Shown: one piece after another, positions 10,321 through 20,780 of the stretch
Layout of the letters: each line of letters opens with the position of its first letter
Numbering within the stretch: position 1 is the first letter of the stretch
DNA from: Hyparrhenia diplandra
Lineage: Eukaryota > Streptophyta > Magnoliopsida > Poales > Poaceae
Direction of reading: 5' to 3'
NCBI GenBank assembly: GCA_015847255.1
Contig: JADLZK010000423.1
Location: 248,001 to 312,000 of the forward strand
DNA: 64,000 nucleotides
The notes under the pieces: model-generated
The model's input: the letters and a program-made list of their open reading frames with translations, nothing else
What the model was told of the DNA's origin: nothing
Database searches by the model: none
Translations under genes and position numbers: made by a program

Positions 10321-12024
10321 CATGGAGATCGCAGAGGGCACAAGGAAACGAAGCCGTACAAGCAGCGGAAGCTCGGGTGGCGATGGCGAGCTTGACCGGC
10401 TGAGCACTCTACCAGATTGCCTCCTCCACGAGATAATGTCCTCCCTCAAGGCCCGACAGGTGGTGCAGACGTGTGTGCTGTCCACACGCTGGAGGCACCT
10501 CTGGCGCTCCGTGCCGTGCCTCGACGTCGACATCGCTGAGTTCAGGTGCAACGGCGGCGGAGGCGACAACCGATCCTCCAACAAGTCCAACTCCGACGAT
10601 GACAGCTCTGACTCCGACACCGACTCTGACTCCGACTCCGACGATGACAGCAACCAGGACAAGCGTAAAGGGTGGGATGAATTCGAGGATTTCGCCGTCA
10701 ACCTCATGCTCCGTTGCAACATCGCGCTGCTTGATTCATTCACGATGAACATTGATAGGGGCTGCAAACCTGATGTGCCCTATCCCTATGGTCGCCCTGA
10801 CATTTCAACTCTAGGCTGGGAATACAGCGGCCGACAAGCAGCAGCGTGGCTCCGTCGCGCGATGAAATACTGCACGCCAAGACCAGGTCACGCCATCAGT
10901 CGTCGGCGTCGCCAGCGTCAGGGACTGAATATGAGCCCAAGTTCTTGGCGCCTCAGAAGGCTGCATCTCTGCGACATACCACTGGACGATCGGTTTATGG
11001 AGCATCTCAGCTCACTGTGCCGCTCTATGGAGGATTTGGAGCTGGACCGTTGCACCCGTGAGATCCGTTCGATCGCTTCTAACACTCTTAAGAACCTGGT
11101 TCTGAAACGTTGTATATGGGGCGGCCTCTCTGACATTGCTTCCCCAACATTGAAGACCTTGGTTATCAATGGCGGCTCCAATGAATATCGCAAGCTTCTG
11201 ACTATTTCAGCCCCCATGGTTGTTGATCTACGCCTAGACGTCAATATTGGCAGGTTCTGTGGAGGTATTTCAATGAATGAGATGCCATCCCTTGACAGGG
11301 CTTCGATTCGTCTACACAGAGACCAATACAGTTTAACGAAAAGTTTCTCGACAAATACAAGCTTCTTTGTAGTCTGTCTAATGCGACGAGTCTGGAGTTG
11401 TTAAGTGTCGGGACGACGGTATGCATTCTCGCTCTTTGCTTTCTCTGCAAGTGTTGCATTTTATTAAATCGTCGCTCTGACAATTTGTGTTGGTGGTCCA
11501 GTTACTCGGTAAGGAACCTGCATTCCAAGAATTCCATAACCTGAGGAATTTGCTCCTGGGCAGCTGTGATCTCAGTGATGACTTCCGCACATTGCGATTC
11601 TTTCTTCGGGGTTCGCCTAATCTAGGGAGGGTCACTTTGCAACACTGCAAGGTACTAAACTGTAGCTTGGTTTCTAGCTCATTATGTATAACACCAATGC
11701 AACATAGTTCATCATTGATCTCACATCTTTGTTGTTCGTTGCCTACAGTTCCCTGGTGACTCTGAGGACAAGGAAGGACGAACACACAAACTGGACAAGA
11801 CCTCTTGTGGTTGCTTCCATGGCCTCGACATCCTACGTGATAAGAACATCGAGCTTGAAATCATACATAAAGACGGTGTTGTCTGTCGATCTGCTGACAA
11901 GCTTGTGCGAAACTTACCAGATCTCAAAGGTACCATTGGTGCTACTGTTGATGCTGCTACTCAAGATTTGATGCCTCATTCAGCTGGCCAGTTGGACCTC
12001 GGCGTGGAGTTCGGCATAGGGTGA
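10321..12024 (+). CDS. F-box/LRR-type protein, copy 2, with frameshifting deletion
   Basis: Predicted exons are 10321-11418, 11502-11651 and 11749-12024, with GT-AG introns. The second (150 bp) and third (276 bp) exons are phase 0 and open to TGA at 12022. The first exon encodes an N-terminal F-box (LPDCLLHEIMSSLKARQVV, then TRWRHLWRSVPCLDVD, about residues 30-75). An acidic Asp/Ser run follows at about residues 88-112, then LRR-like segments (LRRLHLCDIPLDDRFMEHL, MEDLELDRCTREIRSIAS, LKNLVLKRC, MVVDLRLDV). Such proteins recruit substrates to SCF E3 ligases through SKP1. Compared with copy 3, a net 19-bp loss near 11342-11355 shifts the frame and ends translation at TAA 11402-11404 (391 aa). 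The correct frame resumes before the donor (LLCSLSNATSLELLSVGTT). The product may be truncated or the gene a young pseudogene. Confidence 0.75.
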
Positions 12025-12860
12025 CCAGTGTGCGCATTTCGGGACCAGAATGGGAACGACCCATGTAAAGTGGCTTGTTTATGTTGTGCAGCAATAGAAA
12101 TATATATAGTGTGTGAGGGGAGGACAAGAATGTACTCCCTCCGGGTTGGCATTAGAAGTCGTTTTTGGACAAGGTTTGAGTCAAACATCGGGAATATAAA
12201 TCATCAATAAGTTTTAAGTTGTTGAGTTTGTAAATGTAAAAATTATATGAGTAGATTTGTCTTAAAAAATACTTTGATAAAAGTATACATATATCACATC
12301 TCCATAAATATTTTTATAATAATAAGAGGTCAAACTTGTGCTTTGAAGACCGTATCGCTGTCCTAAACGACTTCTAATACCATCCCGGAGGGAGTATGAA
12401 CTAATCAGGCTGAATTCCAGTTGAATCTACCAATATTCCTCTTTTGGCCGAACCCATCTTTGTTCTTCTTTTTACCTCCCGGTACTCTTAATTTCACTCA
12501 AATGCTGGTACCAAACAGTCAAGGATTGAATTCAGTTAGTTACTTTTACTCCAGACTTTTTGGTGTCTCACTCATGGTTCGTTCATGTCAATTTTAAATG
12601 AATTTTATAAGTAGCGAGCATATACTTTTGACTCATTTCTTAATGACGTAAGCCTTTCCTTTGTTAATCTTGCCATTGAAATTTACTCTGCTTTCTTGCT
12701 TAAGGATAAGATTGCTTTTGGAAAATATCTCTTTTAAAGCCCTATGTACTATGTCAACTTGCATTTGCATGTTTGTTTTTGTTTTTGTTTTTAAAGCCCA
12801 ATCTACTCTGTCCACTTGCACTTGCTTCCTTCTATTTCGTAGTTGCCGACGGAACTTTAA
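12025..12860 (+). repeat. 3' flank of F-box copy 2, shared with copy 3
   Basis: Apart from the Stowaway MITE, this flank matches 27963-28395. Both contain GTGTGCGCATTTCGGGACC, GGATTCCAGTTGAATCT-like text, AAGGATAAGATTG and ATCTCTTTTAAAGCCCTATG, and homology stops in the GTTTTTG run. It includes the 3' UTR and shows that the duplication unit extends beyond the gene. No other gene is seen. Confidence 0.8.
12135..12394. mobile_element. Stowaway MITE with resolved empty site
   Basis: The ends CTCCCTCCGGG and CCCGGAGGGAG are perfect inverted repeats flanked by TA on both sides (12133-12134, 12395-12396), diagnostic of Tc1/mariner-type Stowaway MITEs. The paralogous 3' flank of F-box copy 3 (around 28031-28040) reads AAATGTATGAACT with a single TA and no insertion. 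The 260-bp element therefore jumped in after the F-box duplication. Confidence 0.95.
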
Positions 12861-13080
12861 TGTCTACATAAAGGTTTTGGTTTCACTACTTGCAGTTCCC
12901 TCCGTATTCTCAGCTGAAACTGCAGCACTTGCCTTTGCTGCTACTACTGTTATGAGGTTGAATATTATGGAGGCAACTTTCCTTTGTGACAGCCAACAGT
13001 TGATCTCTTATGTCAACTCTGTGGATACTATGTGTTGGGGGGATGCCAAGGATGCTCACCCCTTCGCTGCGAGGAGGTAG
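12842..13080 (+). pseudogene. LINE RNase H (RVT_3-like) fragment
   Basis: The frame reads VFSAETAALAFAATTVMRL, then IMEATFLCDSQQLISYVNS, ending at TAG 13078. The pattern (AE-x-x-AL, then CDS-x-x-L) is that of the RNase H-like RVT_3 domain that terminates many plant LINE ORF2 proteins and some host genes. Only this domain is present, so it is a fragment. The 46 bp after it lead into the LTR element's target site. Confidence 0.6.
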
Positions 13081-13126
13081 CAAGCAAAGTTTTCCCTAAA
13101 ACGATCCGATTCAATGACTTCAGCCC

Positions 13127-16100
13127 TGTAACACCCGTGTTTTTGCATCATTTTAAAATTCACTAAAAATTTGAACTTTTTCGAATTACAACTAAAACTT
13201 GATTATTTTCCGCTAAACCAAAACCCCTGTTTTGAAAAACCTGCATTTCGAATCCCATCATATAGAAAAATAGGAAACCTTTGTTTGCTGCTTGCTGAAC
13301 TTTATGGTGACCACGGATGCAAGGTAAGCTCTAGATTCAAATTATGGAAATATATCGCATGAGAAATGATTTACAAATTATCTCTGGGAAATAAAACACC
13401 GAACCTCGTGTGTACTAAAATATTTATAAATACCTTTTACGAGCACAACAAACAATTATCTTCGACCATAAAGTCGTAGAGGTACAAATGTGCTTGAGAA
13501 AATATTTATATTATATATATGTCATACACGAAATAATGAGAGAGAGGATATGTGTGTATATACATATAGGTCTAATTATACAAGTGACCTTGGATAAATA
13601 TTTTCCATGAATTAAAGTCATGGGAAGACATGAGAGCTTGTATAAATAATGAGGACATATAATTGTTTACACATATATGAGAAATAGGGAGAGAAAGAAT
13701 GGTAGAAAAGAGAAATAGGGAAAAGGAAATAGAAAAGGAAAAGAGAAATGGGAATCAGTCTTGGGCTCATTTTTTCCCTCCCCCCTCTCCTCGGCCCGGC
13801 TAATCCCTCTCCTTCCCTCCTTTCCTCGCAAGGCCATCGAGTGGGCCGGCCCGGCCGCGGAGCCAGGGTGTCGGCCCATTCGGCCGACTTGAAGCCCCAA
13901 GATCCACCCCTTCTCACCTCACGCTGCCGGCAGGGACCCACGGCGCCCCCGTAGTCTTCCACCTCGCGAAGCCGACGACCACGGCACGCGGAGGCCCGCC
14001 GTGCTTCCCGCCGCCCCGACCGTCCCGGGGTGGAGTAGACCGAAACACGGCTGACCGGCGTAGGGGCACGAGGCGCCCCCCGGCCGCACTCCGCCTGCAC
14101 CCACGCGCACAGCGGCGCCCACCGAGCCTACGGCGCCGCCCGGCGAACCGGGCGAGGAGGCGGTCAAGCGGTCTTTGTTGGCGAAGATGGCGGCATAGTG
14201 CCCTCCACGATCCTCCTAATCGGACGCCGAGACGACGACGCACCACGGTGACAAAGGTCAAACGCACGCGAGTCACCACGAGCCGACCTCGGACATTGCC
14301 GCCATGGCGCCCGCCGAACCGCCACCGTGGATGACGACGCAACGATGACCAGCTCACCAACGCGTGGATGCCCGGACGGGTCTACCGAGGAGCCACTGGA
14401 GGTCGTAAATGGCTCGACGAACGGTCGGAAAGGATCTCGAGGTGGAGTTTCCGCCGGCCGAAGTGCGTCGGGGCGAGGCTATAAATAGCCTCCCAGGTGC
14501 TCAATCGACCTCGCCAATCCCCTCACGAGCTCCGCGCGAGTCCGGAACGCCTAGTGCTCGCCTTGGCCATCCCTCTCCTCCTCCTCTCCTCGCGGAATCG
14601 CGATTGCCCTAATCCGGAGCTCCGCCGCCGCCGCCGCTAGGTCACGAGCTCCCCGCCGTCGTAGTCGTCGCGAGTCGTCCTGAGCAGGTCAGTGAGTCTT
14701 TGGAGTCCTGCTCTTCCATTTACCCCTATTTTCTCTCGGTGTAACGCCTTGTAGCCTGGCGTCTGAACATCGCCGCCGTTGGAGTCCGCTGTGGCCGCCG
14801 TCGCCATGGGAGACGAGCTACCCGCCCCACCAGACCTACCCCATTGGGTTCGGGACGTCATGGGGATGCTCACAAGCCCATCGCGGCGAGGAACGGGCCA
14901 GGGGCGACCACTCCGGCGAGGATCGGCGGCGCCGCCCGTGGAGGCACGACAACGGGCGGACATCCTGTTAGGTTGACGCCGCCGCCGACAACAGAATCAC
15001 CGCCGACGAATGGGAGGGACGACACGTCGCCCCTCCATCTCACCCCGTCCACCACCGTTAGGGCAACTCCGTTCCCTCACGTGGCGCTGACGTGGCTGAC
15101 AGGTGGCGTCCAGCGGGACCCACGCGTCGCACGTGCGTGTCTGAGAGACGATTTCGTGTACACCGAAAGTTAAATACTAGATCCACCCGATACTTGTACC
15201 TGAGAATGTTATAAGTCCTATTTCCCGTATCGAAAAAAATTCTTAAAATTTGTAAATTCATTATTTGATTTATAGAATTTTATCATGTAATTAGTTCCAA
15301 TATTATTACATGATAAAATTATATTATAATATTACCCTAATGATTTAATTAGGGATTAATATTATAAAATCCATATCTCATGTGCAATTTAACTCCGTTT
15401 CGCGTGAAACGACTTCCATAATTCATTTAAAATCTAGCTCTATGCATCTAACCCATTATCACCATAATGTTCTATGTTTGTTTTTGCGTGTTATAGTTCA
15501 AGCTAGGTTTTTTTGCCGACGCTGAAAGTAGCTTTTCGTCGACCCGGGATTAGGAGTTTCCTCCGGATCAAGCGAGAGACGTTCAACGCCAGTGCCGATT
15601 CGTAAGAACCTCCCAGGCAAGTCCTTACCCCCCCCTAATTATGACCTTAATATAATGATGAATGATGATATAAGATGATTAAGTAAGATCGATGTAACTT
15701 AAGTAAGAATGTGAACCCTCCAACAAAAAGGTGAGTGGTGATTGTCTACATGGAGGTGGACTAATCACAATCGGGGATGAATCCCGCGGAGAGATGCTCG
15801 CCTCCCTAAGGACCGGTTCATAGACCTTCTACCTAGTGCGATATTTCGTACAGCCACACGTCGTTTATGGGACGGCTTGATTCACACCCCGTTGGGTTGA
15901 GGTATAATTGGGATCCAAGGTGGCCGGAGCCGGCAAACGATCGATTAGGAGCAGACATGGGGAGAGTGGCCCCATGGTCCGGTTGGCGTGGATGCAGAGT
16001 GGTCTTCCACGGAAGTGTTTGGGCGCGGTGGCGCAGTGCTAGAGGCACATATTGATGATTTGAGATTGAGAGTGGTGCTGACAGTATAGGTTGGGTAATT

Positions 16101-16922
16101 AGGTATTACCTGTAAAGCCGTGGGTGATTTGGTATCACCATATTGTCTAGGGTGATGCGTCATCCGTAGGGTGACGTGTTATCCTTCCAACCCCTGAGAA
16201 GTCGTGGTGAAGATTATACCAATATACCTAGAGTAGCACTCAAGCGGGTACGGATCTCGTTAGGTCTGTCAGAAGCCATGACGGTGGCAGAGGCAACACC
16301 TATCGTGTGGGGAAATTTGTACAACCTCTGCAGAGTTACTTAAACCTATTCGAATAGCCACGTCCTTGGAATGGGCGAATGCTAGGCAAGAACATCTATG
16401 ATTAGATATAACTAACCTTTTGTGATATGTGAAGGTGATGGTAAGACGAGATAACCCCGGGAACTAGTAAGAGCAGTTTTAGAGACTCTGCTAGGGCCCA
16501 AACCCTTAATTTACCAAACCACCCCTGGTTTGGACTTGCTGAGTACCTTTGTACTCACCCCTCCGTTTTACAGACATCGGCACAGAAGAAGGTAAAGTCG
16601 CCAAGGTAAAGGACGTGCGAGCCGTAGGACGATCGAGTAGGATTAAGGCTGAACCCAATTCCTATCCACTATCAAGATGCCTGTGGATTGAGGAGAAGTG
16701 CCCAGACGATATACCAACGCTTCGCAGTTGGCTACTCTGATATTCATAACCCAGCTAGGTGTCATTTCATCACCACTGTAAGATCTTCTATCCTATACAC
16801 TTCATGCTCGGTATTATTCATATAACTGATTTCTCACTACTGTGGATCGCTAAACGTATTGGTAGCGTGATCCTGGCGCCAATACGCGTGATTAAAAGTC
16901 CCATTAAAAGTGGGGCGTGACA
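13127..16922 (+). repeat. 5' LTR (3796 bp)
   Basis: It is collinear with 20781-24536 with small indels and substitutions throughout. The divergence is concentrated in the GC-rich part (about 13780-15170), where many C/G losses and short deletions differ. The AT-rich part (15170-16500) is almost identical. The GC-rich ORFs in it (for example the 148-aa minus-strand frame at 13914-14360) are not preserved between LTRs and are not genes. Confidence 0.93.
14480..14487 (+). promoter_or_regulatory. LTR TATA box
   Basis: TATAAATA in GAGGCTATAAATAGCCTCCC, itself a short palindrome context, is conserved in the other LTR at 22121-22128. It is the probable core promoter defining the U3/R border, with about 1.35 kb of U3 upstream. 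Confidence 0.65.
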
Positions 16923-16925
16923 GAG

Positions 16926-16938
16926 TTGTATCAGAGCC
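16926..16938 (+). other. Primer-binding site (initiator tRNA-Met type)
   Basis: TTGTATCAGAGCC lies 3 bp after the end of the 5' LTR. It matches the TGGTATCAGAGC complementary to the 3' end of plant initiator tRNA-Met with one mismatch. It would prime minus-strand DNA synthesis. Confidence 0.75.
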
Positions 16939-17094
16939 GAGCTTGATATAGGATAAGAAAAATGGGTTGGCACTTATTTCCAAAACATTACTTAAGAAAT
17001 TCTACTTATGGACTTGTTACCCTAAGTGTTCCATTTCGATATCCATATGTTGCTTACATGTCATCGACATAAAAACTCTGTTTTGATGCAACAG

Positions 17095-17778
17095 ATGGAA
17101 GGATGGACACGCACGGATGGGTTGACTGTTGCGGAGTTTCCACAACTCCTGTGGGAAGTTTTACAAAGCCTAGGGTTTACTCAGAAGCCAGTGTACTACT
17201 ACCGTGAGTCTGCAATAGGTAGAGTACCATTGTGCGATGTGTAGTTACACATCTCGAAGCTTCCATACCACGATGGGCGCAGAATCTTTCCATAACAGGG
17301 AAGTGAACCAGGGGACGCTTGCCAGAAGGTTGCACAGAAGGCACTCCAAGTATACTGCAAGGAGTTCGAAGCGATACTTGATCAATCCCATGCCAAGTAC
17401 TACCCAGTCAAGGACACGACCGCAGCAATATGGCAGCAGAAACTTCAGGAGTTGAGCCAGCCACCCTCACCAGAAGCCGACTACACCTTGATCTCCACTG
17501 CCAGATACCTCATAGCACTGGCCAAACTCTCAAAAACACAAGAGGAGGCCACAATAATCTACAGGTCTATGTGGATAAAGGCAGAGACAGGAGCTCGCAA
17601 GGCAAAAGAAGACCTGGACAACAAGGATGCCCAGATGGAGACCCTCAAGAAGGAGCTAGAGGAGAAGACTGCCATCATCGAAGCCCAGCAAAAGGAAAAT
17701 GAAGAGAGTCAACAGAAGCTGCACGAAGCCCTGGAGAAGCTGAAGAAGAGGAAGAAGCGCAGGAAGCACTACTACTGA
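17095..17778 (+). pseudogene. Retroelement ORF1, unknown protein with coiled coil, two stops
   Basis: One frame of 228 codons runs from ATG 17095 to TGA 17776, interrupted only by TAG 17242 and TAA 17293. Read through, it starts MEGWTRTDGLTVAEFPQLLW, continues EVLQSLGFTQKPVYY, LHISKLPYHDGRRIFP, VAQKALQVYCKEFEAI and SHAKYYPVKD, and ends in a Lys/Glu-rich coiled coil (about residues 160-225) with a basic tail. Order and spacing match ORF2 of the same element, for example FPQLLW/FPQLLY, LQSLG/MQHLG, VAQKALQ/VARQALR and AKYYPV/MKYFPP. I know such proteins only as anonymous ORFs in large grass retroelements; no function is assigned. A role as nucleocapsid or trans-mobilisation factor is speculation. 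Confidence 0.65.
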
Positions 17779-19037
17779 AGACCTGGCAAGAACCCAAGCA
17801 AGTCCCTGCATGCCCCTAGTGATATGCAAGAGTACCCAAAGCAGATCCCACCAGTCACTGTTATGTGCATGATGAGTCCTAAATAAGTAGCATTGCCTTA
17901 AGATAGTAACCCGCAGTAGCATGTTGACCTAGCTATGGACCTTGTTGCTAGATTTCTAGTAACCTTAGTAGTTGTTCTTAGCTCTAGTGGTAACCCATGA
18001 GTCCAGCCTTAGTAGTTGCGAAGTCGTACAATAATCATCATGACAGTCACCATGGGTGATGTAACTCTATATCATCTGTGAACCTGATCCGTGATGTAAT
18101 ATATTGTGCGCTTGTTTGTTTAAATCATGTTGTGCTCCAATCTTTTCAAACCTATGGGAAATTTTCTCTATTATTTTCGTATCACGGAAAATAATGGAAG
18201 AAAAGAGCCGATAGGATCCGTGAACGTTATGGAAAAATCCTCAAGTCACGAGTAATAAAGACGAGTTCCACATAAACTTGGTTCGCCGTGACACACCTTT
18301 TCATACGTTTCACACCAGGTAAGTTTGTATTGTGTTTTGACACCCGTGTTACTAGGATACCAAAAAGTCTATCCCTATCCAAAATGCTTGCTTCCCCTCT
18401 AATCTAGTTAGATAGATCCATGTCGTACCTTGTGCTTATCCCTCCCAGTCTATTTTAGTCCAAGTAGATTAGGAGATTACCCTGCAGGAGACATGACGAC
18501 AACTAAGGACTCCACGACTGTAGCCGTTGAACCGCACCAGTGTTCTCACTACAGCCGTCGCACGCCGTCGCTCAGTGACACTGTACCGACGACCGTGTAA
18601 CATTGCAGACAAAGCTGTCGCCTCACGCCTAAAGTTACTGAGACTGCTGTACCATTGACCCCAAACCAAGACCCGAGGAGCTGCACGAGACACCGCACAG
18701 GAGGCAACCAGTGCCATTACGTACAAGGTGAAGCTGAAGACAAGGAGATTCCAGACCCATGAAGATCAGTTAAGCCAAACAAGGGCATAATGACCTCGGG
18801 ACACGCAAACTAATGCTAGAAGCCAGCATGTGACACGCGCAGACAACGACAATGCCATAGGCCCCACAAAGATGGGAAACCCCACCGTAAAAGCCACCGG
18901 CCACACACTCTCCAAGGCCAGACCACTGTCGAGAGGTCAATGCGAACAGGAGACCCACTCCCGTTCCTTCTACCACACACCTGAACCACCTCATCAGCCA
19001 TCCAAGCTTAGCCGCTAAGCTTCCACCCTCCTACCAC
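17779..19037. other. Non-coding interior of the LTR element
   Basis: No ORF of note and no similarity to pol domains. It contains direct text such as CACGGAAAATAATGG and is probably the spacer between the two paralogous ORFs, including the upstream region of ORF2. Confidence 0.6.
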
Positions 19038-19044
19038 TATAAAA
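19038..19044 (+). promoter_or_regulatory. Internal TATA box upstream of ORF2
   Basis: TATAAAA lies in CACTATAAAACGACACC, followed by a C-rich, ATG-free leader of about 120 bp up to the preferred ATG at 19168. A TATA at this distance suggests that ORF2 has its own promoter independent of the LTR; there is no transcript evidence. Confidence 0.45.
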
Positions 19045-19167
19045 CGACACCACCATCACCGTTACCCTCAACCCACTCCAACCATTCCATTGCTATCCTC
19101 CAACTACTCCCCTCACCACCGGAACCCTTACCCTCCACCCACGAGACCTTCCACCACACCCACCAAG

Positions 19168-19788
19168 ATGGCCGGCAACTGGGTACACAACCAATGCCAC
19201 AACACCCCTGGATTTCCCCAACTCCTCTACACCACCATGCAACACCTTGGCATCTCCGAGTGCCCTGAGTACGAAGGCCGCGAGTACACGGAGTACGGTA
19301 CCCTGCGCTGCGAAGTCACCGTCTGCATCGCCAGAAGCCGAGACTTCCCCGACGTCACCAACGAGTGGAACGTGACCGAGATCGGTTTCCGCTTCCCCGA
19401 CACCTACCAAGCCGTCGCCCGCCAAGCCCTTCGACGCCTTTGCCACATCTACAGAGAAGCCATCACCCGCACCCCCATGAAGTACTTCCCGCCCGAGAAC
19501 AAGCACGACCCCGCCTGGATCGCTCGCATGAGGGCCATAGAAGGTCCAGAGGTTGGCCCCGTCATCAGGAACCAGACGGCCTACCTGCTCCTCCTCGAAG
19601 AGCACTACGACAAGAAGGCCGCCGTGCTGCGCAGCCAGATCTGCCGCGCTGAGCAAGGCGAGAGATTCATCCGGTCTCTCCTGATGAGACTCGCCCACGC
19701 CCGAGCAAGCCGCCGCCATAGCCTGCACGTCGAGAAACCGCTTCGCCGAGACATCAAGGCCACCCAGAGCATCACGCCCAAGAGCTGA
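19168..19788 (+). CDS. Retroelement ORF2, intact protein of unknown function
   Basis: I start at ATG 19168 (AAGATGGCC context, MAGNWVHNQCHNTPGFPQLL) rather than the in-frame ATG at 19090, because ORF1 also begins a few residues before the Trp. The product of about 206 aa is intact to TGA 19786. Segments read HLGISECPEYEGREY, TLRCEVTVCIARSRDFPDV, GFRFPDTYQAVARQALRRLC, TPMKYFPPENK and a C-terminal helix (LLLEEHYDKKAAVLRSQI). It is homologous to ORF1 at 17095. There is no zinc knuckle, protease or RT motif. I know the family only from unclassified retrotransposon annotation in grasses. Another frame downstream (19833-20100, MGTEPTIQEGIPIYPPERQ) may be a frameshifted continuation. Confidence 0.7.
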   Translation: MAGNWVHNQCHNTPGFPQLLYTTMQHLGISECPEYEGREYTEYGTLRCEVTVCIARSRDFPDVTNEWNVTEIGFRFPDTYQAVARQALRRLCHIYREAITRTPMKYFPPENKHDPAWIARMRAIEGPEVGPVIRNQTAYLLLLEEHYDKKAAVLRSQICRAEQGERFIRSLLMRLAHARASRRHSLHVEKPLRRDIKATQSITPKS

Positions 19789-20763
19789 CAACCGCCTACC
19801 GCGTCACCAGATCCAGACGCAGAGCGTTCGCCATGATGGGGACGGAGCCCACCATCCAAGAAGGGATCCCCATCTACCCTCCCGAGAGGCAAAGGATGTA
19901 CGCCACCGTACCGCCGACACCGCCGGTAACCCCGACCACCCTTGGTCTCGACGGATCCTTTCTCTCGCTCGGCCTCCCAAAGACTAGGAGAAGACGACCT
20001 CCGCTCCGTGACCGCCGACGGACCTACGGCATCGCCGCCCCAGGTCATCAACCTCGACGAAGTCGACTAGCGCTCCCTAGGGAGATGTATCTCGTGACCT
20101 TTCCCAAAAAAAAAAAAATATATATATATATGAATGAAATGAAAAAAAAAAAGAGTTGCTTTCGGAGGAAAGGCACCAACGGAGAAACCTACGCACCTGA
20201 AGAAAGAAGCCATGGAGCAAATAGATAGAAGTAAAACTCTTCTAAGTGGGGTAGATCCGGATCCAAAGGAAGAAGAGAAACATAAAAACGGCCGGCGAAG
20301 CGAGATAAAGATACAATGTAAAAACTTGGGGATTACCCGACGAGAAGTGGTCACCCAAGTTCACGTTAATTGTTGCCCGGAAGAACCAAAGTAACGATCT
20401 CGACCAAAAGTGGCACAACCGGCCAGAAGACAAACTCAAAGAGACGCAGAAGATGGGAATTTCCCCTAACCCGAGAGGAATAAATTCTCTAAGTGGGGTA
20501 GCCAGAAAGAAGATTTGAAGATTCGGAGACGAAGACGCAAGACCATGGAAAATGGGGTAACAAAGAAGCAAGAATCATTGGCTAAAGGCATACCCTCCAC
20601 ACTAACGTGCCGCCCTAGGAATAGAGTAGCACGGTAATAGTAGAGGCTTGTAAAGACAACACTGTAAGCAATGGAAAATTTTTCCCTCTCTCTATCTTTC
20701 CTTCCCGTTAGACCTTAATTAGGACCTTCACTCTATAGATTAGGAATCTCGGGACAAGATTCA
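19789..20763. other. 3' interior of the LTR element with repeated tract CTAAGTGGGGTAG
   Basis: Purine-rich sequence without a convincing ORF. The 13-mer CTAAGTGGGGTAG occurs near 20242 and 20489, and again immediately before the 3' LTR (20765), where it is the polypurine tract. An A-run and a TA microsatellite occur at 20106-20150. Confidence 0.6.
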
Positions 20764-20780
20764 TCTAAGTGGGGTAGATT
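20764..20780 (+). other. Polypurine tract
   Basis: TCTAAGTGGGGTAGATT abuts the TG of the 3' LTR at 20781, the position required for plus-strand priming. Confidence 0.7.

Noticed and set aside
13914..14360. 148-aa minus-strand frame in the 5' LTR, and the 231-aa frame at 21450-22145 in the 3' LTR
   Set aside because: Both lie in the same CpG-rich LTR region, but frame and translation differ between the LTRs because of indels, so neither is conserved coding sequence.
17452..17778. A separate small coiled-coil gene
   Set aside because: The frame is simply the C-terminal part of retroelement ORF1 (same frame as ATG 17095) after two stop codons.
19093..19791. 232-aa open frame antisense to retroelement ORF2
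   Set aside because: It mirrors ORF2 almost base for base. GC-rich codon use keeps the opposite frame open. Its Gly/Val-rich translation has no domain, and the ORF1 paralog does not preserve it.
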